A stretch of 64,000 nt of DNA, taken from Dactylorhiza incarnata (Eukaryota > Streptophyta > Magnoliopsida > Asparagales > Orchidaceae). Below, one piece after another: positions 55,549 to 64,000 of the stretch (positions are counted from its first letter, which is position 1; every line of letters starts with the position of its first letter). The translations under genes were made by a program, and so were the position numbers. The stretch is from assembly GCA_033032865.1 (NCBI GenBank), contig JAWHQI010000170.1:4539501-4603500 (forward strand), written 5' to 3'. The notes beneath the pieces are model-generated. The model made no database searches. It saw only the letters and a program-made list of their open reading frames with translations, and was not told the DNA's origin.

Positions 55549-56925
55549 GAATCTACCCGACGAGCCTCCCAGCGACCGACATCAACAAGCCCGGGCGAGT
55601 GGTCTCCAGTCGAGGACTCGACCTAAAACGAATCTAACCCGACGAGCCTCCTAGCGTCCGACATCAACAAGCCCGGGCGAGTGGTCTCCAATCGAGGACT
55701 CGACCTAAAATGAATCTACCCGACGAGCTTCCCAGCAACCGACATCAACAAGCCCGGGCGAGTGGTCTCCAGTCGAGGACTCGACCTAAAACGAATCTAC
55801 CCGACGAGCCTCTCAGCGACCGACATCAACAAGCTCGGGCGAGTTGTCTCCAGTCGAGGACTCGACCTAAAACGAATCTACCCGACGAGCCTCCCAGCGA
55901 CCGACATCAACAAGCCCGGGCGAGTGGTCTCCAGTCGAGGACTCGACCTAAAACGAACTACCCGACGAGCCTCCCAGCGACCGACATCAACAAGCCCGGG
56001 CGAGTGGTTTCCAGTTGAGGACTCGACCTAAAACGAATCTACCCGACGAGCCTCCCAGCGCCCGACATCAACAAGCCCGGGCGAGTGGTCTCCAGTCGAG
56101 GACTCGACCTAAAACGAATCTACCCGATGAGCCTCCCAGCGACCGGCATCAACAAGCCCTGACGCGTGGTCTCCAGTCGAGGACTTGACCTAAGACGAAT
56201 CTACCCGACGAGCCTCCTAGCAACCGACATCAACAAGCCCGTGCGAGTGGTCTCTAGTCGAGGACTCGACCTAAAACGAATCTACCCGACGAGCCTCCCA
56301 ACGACCGACATCAACAAGCCCGGGCAAGTGGTCTCCAGTCGAGGACTCGACCTAAAACGAATCAACCCAACGAGCCTCCCAGCGACCGACATCAACAAGC
56401 CCGGGCGAGTGGTCTCCAGTCGAGGACTCGACCTAAAACGAATCTACCCGACGAGCCTCCCAGCGACCGACATCAACAAGCCCGTGCGAGTAGTCTCCAG
56501 TCGAGGACTCGACCTGAAACGAATCTACCCGACGAGCCTCCCAGCGACCGACATCAACAAGCCCGCGCGAGTTGTCTCCAGTCGAGGACTCGACTTAAAA
56601 CGAATCTACCCGACGAGCCTCCCAACGACCGTCATCAACAAGCCCGGGCGAGTGGTCTCCAATCGAGGACCCGACCTAAAACGAATCTACCCGACGAGTC
56701 TCCCAGCGATCGACATCAACAAGCCCGGGCGAGTGGTCTCCAGTCGAGGACTCGACCTAAAACGAATCTTCCCGACAAGCCTCCCAGCGACCGACATCAA
56801 CAAGCCCGGGCGAGTGGTCTCCAGTCGAGGACTCGACCTAAAACGAATTTACCCGACGAGCCTCCCAGCGACCGACGTAAACAAGCCCGGGCGAGTGGTC
56901 TCCAGTTGAGGACTCGACCTAGATG
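55549..56925. repeat. Tandem array of an 81-bp unit, about 17 copies
   Basis: GAATCTACCCGACGAGCCTC begins at 55549 and 55630 and then about every 81 bp. Each unit carries GCCCGGGCGAGTGGTCTCC and AGTCGAGGACTCGACCTAAA. One unit near 55712 is one base longer and one near 55957 is shorter, so the phase shifts there. The plus-strand frames (27-residue repeats, e.g. TSLPATDINKPGRVVSSRGL) run opposite to gag, and on the gag strand each unit has stops in all three frames. This is a satellite-like block, not a gene. GGGCGAGTGG is shared with the element's LTRs. Confidence 0.92.
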
Positions 56926-57043
56926 CTATCTTTAACTACTTTCGATACATTATAAATAGATTACATACCATTACAATGCGCTTCCTTGCGCTTACTCGGC
57001 CACATGCACCTTGGCCATCTCCTTCATCACTTCCTCCATCTCC

Positions 57044-58411
57044 TCAGCTTCCTCCTGGTCCTTCCAGGTAAAGCCGTCTCCTCTCTGCCGGGGTTCTTAT
57101 TCCTTCCCTTACCTCCATAAACTCTGGGCATGTGGCTGTCGCGTGACCCTCCTGCTGATGGAAGTCACAGTACGACAATGCCATCATTCTTGCTTCCTTC
57201 CCTGCGCGACCTCTCTTCTTATTTCCTCTTTTTCGGCGAATCGTCATGGCCTGCAGGGGTTGGGGTTGCAATGGCCTTGGGTCCGGCTGCCACCCTGCTG
57301 GGTTGAACCGTCCCTGCCCCCCTGAAAGTTTCCTCTCCCTTGGAAATGGCCTCTTCCTTGTCCTTGAGGGGGTCCTCCTGGCGGCCTCCAGGTCGGTCAG
57401 GCGACTGGTGGTTGAAACCCCCAGCCTTGCTCCTGCCCAACAAGGGGTCCCTGGCCCCCCTGACTTCTTGCTTCCTCCTTCCTCTTCCCTCCTTGCTCTT
57501 TCTTTTCTTCCTTCTTCTCCTCCTCCGTCCACTTGGCTAACTTTCCCATGAACTCCTGGTTGGTGGCCTCGCACTCGATTTCTCGAGCAACTCGCTCCAT
57601 TAGCCCCTCGAAGGACAGAGGGGGTCTCGAGTCAGGCTCATCCTGAACATCCCCTGATGTAGCCTTAGTGTAAAGGCCAACTGCAGGGTGTGTCCGGGCA
57701 CCTCGTTGACGAGGAGGACTACATCTTGGAATCGATCCACGTAGCTTCCCAACATCTCTCCCTGCCTTTGCCGAATTAGGAACAGGGCCTCCGTCCCCTT
57801 CCTCCTCTTCTTCGAGGTGGAGAACCTCAGCAAGAAGATTCGACGGAAGTCCTCGAAGCTGTAGATAGAACCTGATGGGAGCTGGTGGAACTAGTCTCTC
57901 GCCTTTCCCTTGAAAGTGACGGCGAAGAGCTTACACCTGAAAGAGTCCGTCATCTGCCTGATCGAGACCATGTCTTCAAATTACTGGAGGTGTTGGAGAG
58001 GGTCATCCTTGCCAGTGTAGTAAGACATGTCAGGTTCACTGAACCCGTCTGGAACTGGAGATGAGGTAGCAGCTCGCAGAAGAGACTCCCCCCTCCTCCC
58101 TGGCGAGTCGAAGGCGTTCTCCCTACCTCCTCTCCGGGGTAGCCGGTCCCAGGAGTGCTGTTGAAAAGCACTCGCGCTTGGAGGCTCAAACCTTCCTCCG
58201 AGGCTAGCCCCTTCCCTTGTCGACGTGCTTGCTCTGTCTCCATCGGAGATGGTGAGGCGAGCACGGGTGCAGGTGGCGTCGAGCACTCGCCTGGAGGGGG
58301 GAGTGCGACCCGCAAGAGCTCCAGGATCGACTTCCTGAACTCCTCAAAGTCACCTTTCTTTGCGTACTCACTGGTAGGGGGTGAGTCCCCCAGCTCATCG
58401 CTTCCAGCCAT
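57044..58411 (-). pseudogene. gag of the element with arrays
   Basis: Minus-strand start at 58411 (MAGSDELGDSPPTSEYAKKG). A Pro-rich N-terminus follows. After a frameshift near 58000-58280 the gypsy capsid appears: GFSEPDMSYYTGKDDPLQHL, a RCKLFAVTFKGKARD piece interrupted by a stop, SFEDFRRIFLLRFSTSKKRR and RQRQGEMLGSYVDRFQDVVL. The C-terminal part (57044-57574) is basic, Glu/Lys-rich and contains a CxFHxxxGHxxxxC finger, YCDFHQQEGHATATC (about 57145-57190). The reading frame ends soon after; no protease follows. Confidence 0.85.
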
Positions 58412-58465
58412 GAGACTTGCTCAGAGCTTTCCGAACTAGCTGCTTCCACGCTCACCGCACCAGAA

Positions 58466-59333
58466 TGTTGAAACCAGAGAACTGGTCCCGACGTTCGCAA
58501 CGGGTATGCAGCTGACCCTTACTTGACCTGAGCTAGAACCTTGACCAGTTGCTGAGAACCGAAGGACGTTGCACCCGAGAACACTTGAAGTACCTGAACA
58601 GACCCCTTAAGCTGCAGCGAGGAGGTCTCACCACACACCCGGAAGTTCAAAGAGAGCTTCCCCTCCCAAGCCAATGCTGAGCCTGAGCACCTTGGAGGGC
58701 ACTAAGGACCACCTCACTGTCAACCTTCACTGACAGGGGGAGGGGGTAGTGCTTGCTCACAAGACGTACACGAGGGAGAGGGGAGACCAGCCCTTCCCAA
58801 GGTGCCCATGGGGGTCTATTTGTAGACTTCCCAAAATTGGGCTGCGGATAGCCAAGATCATGCTATCCGCAGCTCAACTACGAACCTGAACGACCAAAAC
58901 AAGAGGGGGGCGAGTGGGACACGAGGCGTCCACTCCCCCCTTGTCGGAGACCACTCGGGCTGGGCGAGTGGACCACTCGGTTTCCATTGCCCGGGCTGGG
59001 CGAGTGGACCACTCGGTCCACTCTCCATAGGGGCGAGTGGACCCATGGTCCACTCGCCCGAAGGCCCGGGGCGAGCCCTTACCCTGGGCGAGTGGACCAT
59101 GGTCCACTCGCCACCCCCTGGGCGAGTGGACCGTAGGTCCACTCGCACGGGTTTAGGTCCACTCGCCTCTGCCTTGGGCGAGTGGACCACTAGGTCTACT
59201 CGCCCAAGCAGGGCCCCTTCCCCCGGGCCTTATCTCACTATGCTGGTCAGTTCGGTTGCCTCCAAACGGTCGTCCTACTTGTCGCGGTCACTTCCGTCAT
59301 TCACCCTGGTCTCGACGGATTACGGGTTATACA
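58466..59333 (-). repeat. 5' LTR of the gag-only element with arrays
   Basis: 868 bp. The segment corresponding to the TATA palindrome reads CTATTTGTAG (58816-58825), so on the minus strand it is CTACAAATAG: the TATA core is altered in the LTR that should drive transcription. The GGGCGAGTGGACC / GGTCCACTCGCC region (58910-59215) is expanded compared with the 3' LTR and is rich in inverted repeats. Confidence 0.92.
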
Positions 59334-59338
59334 AACAT

Positions 59339-59758
59339 CATGTTAATTCCTGCAAAATTAATGCGACTAATAGAAAAGTAGAATCATGTACATGAGTACA
59401 TTTCAATTCTCACATGCCCCTATCATGCAACAATGTAAATAACGGAAGAATGAACTAGTGAGATAAGTAATAATAACCGCCATCTCAGCAATTACAACAA
59501 GCTATAGCAATAACAATATCCGACAGATCACATGCACACACGCCAAAATAGATAAGCAAATGCAAAATTGTAAGCAAGTTGATATCAGTAATAACCGTCA
59601 TGTAGCAATCAGCATCATATGTCACCAACACCTCATGTATTCAGGAGGCCTGAAGCAAAAAAGGAAAGAAAAAAAGTATTAATTGAATATTTTACGTATA
59701 ACATTAACATGTTACATACTTACATGTGATGTACTGATGTAAGACAAAATCATATATC
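59339..59758. other. hAT noncoding sequence beyond the transposase stop
   Basis: AT-rich, no gene. It continues the hAT element after the second AACAT and is the 3' flank of the transposase unit on the minus strand. Confidence 0.6.
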
Positions 59759-62355
59759 CTATTCGCTCTTGTCAGTTTCAAAATCTTCTTGTAACATATT
59801 GTCTTCCTCATCTTTCTCCATTGATGAAGATGGTGTGCCAATGTTTAGGTCGTCCTCGGCTTCCTCAATTTCCACTATTTTTCTTTTTCCTTTTGTCGCT
59901 TCAGCTGTCTTGGATGTAGGCTGTCGAGAACTCTTTCTTGGCTCTAAATTTGTATCCATACAATTAGTCACTTGTTGCCAAGTTAAACCTTCTCCCGGAA
60001 AAACCTCCTCATCTTCATCTTCTAAAATTTCAGCGGAGTTGTCATTTACCATCCACTCTGTGACTTGTCCTTCTTCAAAGTTTGCTGATGCAATAGGATC
60101 TCTTTTTGTTCTAGCAAATTTTGCCTTCAACTTTGCATTGAACTTCACGAATACTAGATCATTTAATCTCTTATGATCTAATCTATTTCGTTTCTTTGAA
60201 TGAAGCTACAAAATATGAAAATCCAAAATTCTTAATATAGTTGGACCTTATAAACATATAAACATTGCAAACATTAAAAAAGTAAAATAATTTACCATCT
60301 CAAATGTGCTCTAATTCCTTTCACACCCTGATGAACTAGTAGTTAAGCTAAGTACCCTTATGGCTATATCCCTTAATTCTGGTGCACCGTTGGCATGAAG
60401 CTTCCACCAATTAATTACAAAAGTAAAGAGTCGTGCAAATGATTATACCAACAATAAAATAAAGTCACATAAACAAAACAATTTGTTTTTATATGGTTAT
60501 ACCAAGAATGAGGGAAGGGCTACTTCTTTGCCTTTTAGCTGCATCTCTACCAAAAGTCCCTTCTTGATTTCAGTAAAAGCAAATTTGATCTTGGATTGTT
60601 GTATCTCTTGCATACATTTTTGACATGCTATCAATAACACTATCCATGAATTTCCCGTCTCATTCAATGCTTTCCCAAGCAGAGTAGTAAAAAAAGAGGA
60701 TTTAAAAAATATCCAGTAAGATGTAATGGAGTACTTAACTTGCTCTGCCATCTTGCATCAATAAGCTTCCATATAGGAAGATATCTGGCCTCCTTATTCT
60801 CAAGAGCAAGAGCAACCTCCTCCTTAGCTTTTAGAAAATCTCCATATTACCATCCCATCGAAGGCTCATCGCCATCGGCTCTTCTTATCACCTTCACCAA
60901 TGGAGCAAATATGCTAATAGCCAATTCAACATCCACCCAATATTTACAATTAAATATTATGACATACACCTGCAATTTAAAAAATGATTTGGATTAATGC
61001 AATAAGTCAATTACCCAAGTAAATTAGAATTAATAAATAATTAAATAACAAATTCTAATCTAAATACTTTTACCTTCTTTGCTAGTGGAGTCCGTGATAA
61101 CTTGGCGTCATCCCACTGTTGAGATGAAAACGTTGCCCTCAACTCTTTCTTCTTCTCGTGTATGCTTTGTAGGGAAAGAAAGGCTGTAGCAAATCTCGTA
61201 ACTCCAGGACGAATTATATCATGGGAATCCAAATCTTTAGTAAATTGTCTTAACAGATCAAGTGAAAATATATGCCCATAGATAAATACGGTGAGTGTCC
61301 GTCCCAAGGTGATGGAATTTTTAATTTGCTTAATCCTTGCTATATTTGCAAGTAATAAATTTATAGTATGTGCAGCGCAGGATGTCCAAAATATATGAGG
61401 TCTTTTCATTGTTAGCATCTTTGCTGCTGACATATTGTTTGATGCATTGCCAATAACTACCTGCACTACATTCTCCTCTCCTGGGCCCGACTCCGATCCG
61501 ATTGCTTCATCCACAAACTCGAAAATAAACTTTCCATCATGTACATTTGACGAAACATTCTTGGACATCCAAAATGCAACACCGGTGTCACAATGCACCA
61601 CAATATTCATAATGCTTCGTCCCCTTCGATCTGTCCAAGCATCAGTAAGTATGCTACAACCATTGACTCTGCATCTAGCGGTGAACGTACTCAGTGACTC
61701 TTTCGTACGCTCCACTTCTTTTTTGAGATGTTTCTCTTAAATCGTATATGCTGGGACCTCTCAACCCTAGGCCAACCTTTCCAACAACTTGCAACATATG
61801 ATCAAAAGATGGTAAGACACATACATTAAATGGAACACCGACCTCATGTACCCATCTCGCAATGTATGTGTTAGCGTCTTCTCTAGCTTGCTTCTTCCAC
61901 TTATCTCCGAGTGTGGTTTGTCCTCCTTTTACCCTACGTGATATTTCCTCCGATGATAGTTCGAATATTTTATCCATTGGACCTTTGCTACTCATTTGAG
62001 AGAACAAATTTTGATGTGAATTGGTTGTGCCCTCATCCATCTCAAAACCGACTGTTATGTCCTCCCGATCAGCTACTAATCTCGCCATCTTAGTTTGTTT
62101 GCTGACTACTGATGAACTCAAAGAAGACATGGCTTGAGATTTCACATCCTCCGACACTTTGGAGCACGGTCTAACATTGCCTCTATGGCTGGCTAGATGG
62201 TGTTTCAACCTGCTAATGCCTCCACTTACAATTTGGGCACAATAGCGACATCGGATCCGATTGGTATATTTCTCTTCTACTTTCTCCCCATGTGCCCAAA
62301 ACAGATCTCTGCTGCCCTTTGTAAATCCTATTTTGCTCGAGCCTTGAGAAGACAT
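59759..62355 (-). pseudogene. hAT transposase, BED finger to dimerisation region, degenerate
   Basis: Minus-strand start at 62355 (MSSQGSSKIGFTKGSRDLFW). The BED zinc finger shows CRYC and HHLASH (about 62185-62260). A one-base frameshift near 61730 precedes the DUF659/catalytic region: CSILTDAWTDRRGRSIMNIV supplies the first acidic residue. The usual D-N-A-x-N motif reads VIGNASNN (near 61445), so its Asp is Gly; CAAHTINLLL follows. An intron of 104 bp (GT 61073, AG 60970) is followed by VYVIIFNCKYWVDVELAISI, ALALENKEARYLPIWKLID and GYFLNP. The C-terminal dimerisation motif (LSLTTSSSGCERN, then a TAG at 60312-60314 where the family has Trp, then STFEM) lies at about 60305-60380. A separate acidic tail ends at 59759. 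Several stops: inactive. Confidence 0.85.
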
Positions 62356-62760
62356 TGAATCTTAATTACTGCAAAATTGCAAATAAAAGGAACTCACGAG
62401 GAGTGGCGAGGAGTCGACGACGAGAGAGCTTCGGTCACACTTCGGTCACAGAGTCGACGACGACGAGGAGATTCGGTCGCAGCTGCTTGGGGTTCTTCGG
62501 GCTCGCTGTTGTCGAAGACGAGAATTAGGTCGCGCTCGGTGTTACGTCTCGACGGCGTCCCTTTGTAAATACGCTCATATATATATAATGAGTTCAAGAT
62601 AAAAAAAAATATCGCGTTTTTTTAAAGAAACGCTGTCTAAATCCGTTATAACGACCGACATTTTAAAAAACGACAGAACCTGTATTTTTCTGTTATGCAA
62701 GTCGTTTTGTCCTCCAACAGGACATGTTGTCGGACATGTCGTCCGACATTTAAAACCTTA
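62356..62760 (-). promoter_or_regulatory. Right end of the hAT element: promoter region and TIR
   Basis: A TATATATATA run at about 62576-62588 reads as a possible TATA box on the minus strand, some 220 bp before the transposase ATG. Subterminal CCGACAT/GTCGG repeats lie at 62646-62755. The TIR is CCGACATTTAAAACCTTA at the end. Confidence 0.6.
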
Positions 62761-62768
62761 GTTTTTTG

Positions 62769-63675
62769 TCGGCGATGTTACAAGCGGGAGTGGAGTAATT
62801 AGAGATGGAGGAGGAAATTGGGTAAGAATCGTTGCTTGGATGAAAGGGATAATATGAGTCAGAGAAATGAGAGGAAGAGTAATAGGAGTATCAGATGCAT
62901 TGTCAGTAGTCTCCTCCTGATGAATGTAATGAGTCAGATCCATAAAGTTGGATTCCTCCTCGCAGAAGGTAACTTCAATGGTATAAAATGTACGTCGTGA
63001 CGGAGGGTGGTAATATCGATATCCTTTCATGGTGGAGGAATAACCAATAATGATACAACGTTGAGCGCGATGATCGAGTTTGTCACGATGAGGCTGGTGT
63101 ACATGAATAGAACACATACACCCAAACACATGGGGCGGCAGATGAGAGGTATGTACAACAAAAGTGGTGGAGAGACGGGCAAGAAGAATAGCATAGTCTA
63201 AAACCCGTGATGGTAGATGATTTTGAGATGAGCAACAATGAGAACAACTTTGCCCCAATAAGATTTAGGAAGGTGCATAGTGGTGAGAAGGCAGCGTGCA
63301 ACCTCAAGTAGATGTCGATTTTTCATTTAGCGACCCCGTTTTGAGTAGAGGTGTGACCACATATGGTTTGATGGATAATGCCATGATCGGTGAGATAGGA
63401 ACCAAACAACCAATGATCATCATATTCCCCTCATTATCACTACGGAGGACACAAATAATGCTTTTGAACTGGGTCATGTCATCCGATGAAAGGCTTGAAA
63501 GATAAACTCGGGTAGTATGAGAAAAATAGTCAGTAAAATTGACAAACCAACGAGGACTAGATACTGATAAAATAGGGGATGAACCCCAAACATCAGAATG
63601 TATGGCAAAAGGATTGGTACTAGGAGAAGATAAATGCGAAGAGTTATGTGATGGGGGACCATCGGCCAAGTACAA
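62769..63675 (-). pseudogene. copia-3 integrase, frameshifted
   Basis: From 63675 on the minus strand: HSDVWGSSPILSVSSPRWFV, then FTDYFSHTTRVYLSS and CVLRSDNEGN carry the first two acidic positions of the integrase core. After frameshifts near 63300 (LKTGSLNEKST) and 63200, the C-terminal part continues: PPHVFGCMCSIHVHQPHRDK, then QRCIIIGYSSTMKGYRYYHP and RTFYTIEVTFCEEESNF, the conserved copia integrase C-terminal motif. The frame is cut at the hAT insertion and continues in RT at 52500. Confidence 0.85.
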
Positions 63676-64000
63676 AGCGGGCCCCGCTTTCGTCTATTCG
63701 CGCCGGAAGACTCGATCGGATTGACGATCCGACCCCGCGGTTGCGTCCGGATGCGCGCCGCGAATCTTTTTTATATTAGTTCATGTTATTTGCTTTTATT
63801 TTCATGTAATCGGCACATGGAATCCACGATCAATCATAGCCGTTAATTCCGGGTTGCCCTAATGCTTTAAACATTATAAATAGGAGAGTTTGAGGCTTGG
63901 AAAGGTCATTGCTGGTTTTGGAGAAGTCTATTCCCGGAACTCTGTGATCAAGCCCCGGTGCCGACGCCGTGGAACCCTAGGTGTTGACTCCTAGTGGTGG
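63676..64000. other. Unresolved right end
   Basis: Different in composition from copia-3: G+C-rich start (GCGGGCCCCGCTTTCG, CGCGCCGCGAATC), then a plus-strand TATA-like ATTATAAATAGG at 63871-63882 followed by T/G-rich sequence. It could be the start of an LTR from another element. No coding motif. Confidence 0.35.

Larger units (their letters stand above)
53185..59333 (-). mobile_element. Gag-only Ty3/gypsy element with satellite arrays in place of pol; TSD AACAT
   Basis: 6,149 bp. LTRs at 53185-53924 and 58466-59333 run from TGTTGAAAC to GTTATACA on the plus strand. AACAT flanks at 53180-53184 and 59334-59338. Minus-strand gag lies at 57044-58411; between it and the 3' LTR there is no protease, RT, RNase H or integrase, only tandem arrays (81-bp units 55549-56925, 45-bp units about 54330-55190, 102-bp units around them). 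It is a non-autonomous element of TR-GAG type. The solo LTR at 15084-39463 belongs to the same family. Confidence 0.92.
52501..62760 (-). mobile_element. hAT DNA transposon, split by a gag-only element; imperfect 8-bp TSD
   Basis: It begins CAAGGTTTTAAATGTCGG and ends with the inverted copy CCGACATTTAAAACCTTA, so terminal inverted repeats are clear apart from the outermost one or two bases. CTTTTTTG precedes (52493-52500) and GTTTTTTG follows (62761-62768), an 8-bp duplication with one mismatch. Subterminal TGTCGGATGTCGG / GTCCGACA motifs are repeated near both ends (52514-52575, 62646-62755). Without the nested element it is about 4.1 kb. The minus-strand transposase gene is degenerate. Confidence 0.9.

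Noticed and set aside
56166..56909. 247-residue plus-strand ORF of 27-residue repeats
   Set aside because: Opposite to the gag strand, generated by the 81-bp period, and its phase is broken elsewhere in the array by indels.
55549..56925. CRISPR-like array
   Set aside because: Repeats are head-to-tail with no unique spacers, in a plant retroelement.
62367..62400. Possible intron in the hAT leader (GTGAGT to TTTGCAG)
   Set aside because: Only about 29 bases, far below the usual minimum for plant introns.

Overview
This is plant nuclear DNA, most likely from a eudicot with a large, repeat-rich genome. The evidence is an Athila-type Ty3/gypsy element with a TGGCGCC primer-binding site, a SIRE/Maximus-type Ty1/copia element, a hAT transposon with an intron, and one host gene (DUF1664 family) with plant-style introns. 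The sequence alone does not identify the species. Nearly everything else is transposable-element DNA, much of it nested.

Layout. 1-4813: remains of Ty3/gypsy elements, namely a plus-strand coiled-coil ORF tail, a 4x142-bp tandem array, a minus-strand gag with a protease-like segment inside it, a 35-bp array and a G+C-rich 27-bp palindromic array. 4814-11584: minus-strand copia element (copia-1), whose right LTR was split by a solo gypsy LTR at 9902-11388 (TSD CATCG). 11834-15083 plus 39469 to about 41060: a second minus-strand copia (copia-2), broken in gag by a four-level nest. A solo LTR (15084-39463, TSD ACCGC) contains an Athila element (15346-38898, TSD ATCTC), whose 3' LTR contains a SIRE-type copia (26440-37996, TSD CCATC). 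41061-44400: AT-rich DNA with two hairpin MITEs. 44401-47986: five exons of the DUF1664 gene on the plus strand; the 3' exons are not in the window. 48483-50588: a short gag-only LTR element. 50589-52500 and 62761-63675: a third minus-strand copia (copia-3), split by a hAT transposon (52501-62760, imperfect 8-bp TSD), which itself holds a gag-only gypsy element (53185-59333, TSD AACAT). In that element 45-bp and 81-bp tandem arrays stand where pol should be. 63676-64000: unresolved.

How the parts relate. The solo LTR at 15084-39463 and the gag-only element at 53185-59333 belong to one family, sharing termini, a palindromic TATA segment and a GGGCGAGTGG repeat motif. Athila and SIRE are from different superfamilies, yet both carry downstream of pol an ORF that appears to hold the same domain. 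In SIRE that ORF sits behind an LTR-like promoter block. None of the elements has a complete coding set: stops, frameshifts and lost catalytic or metal-binding residues are found throughout, and nearly all the stops can be explained by C-to-T or G-to-A changes expected from cytosine methylation. Boundaries and target-site duplications were read directly from the sequence. Family names come from recognised protein motifs without a database search.
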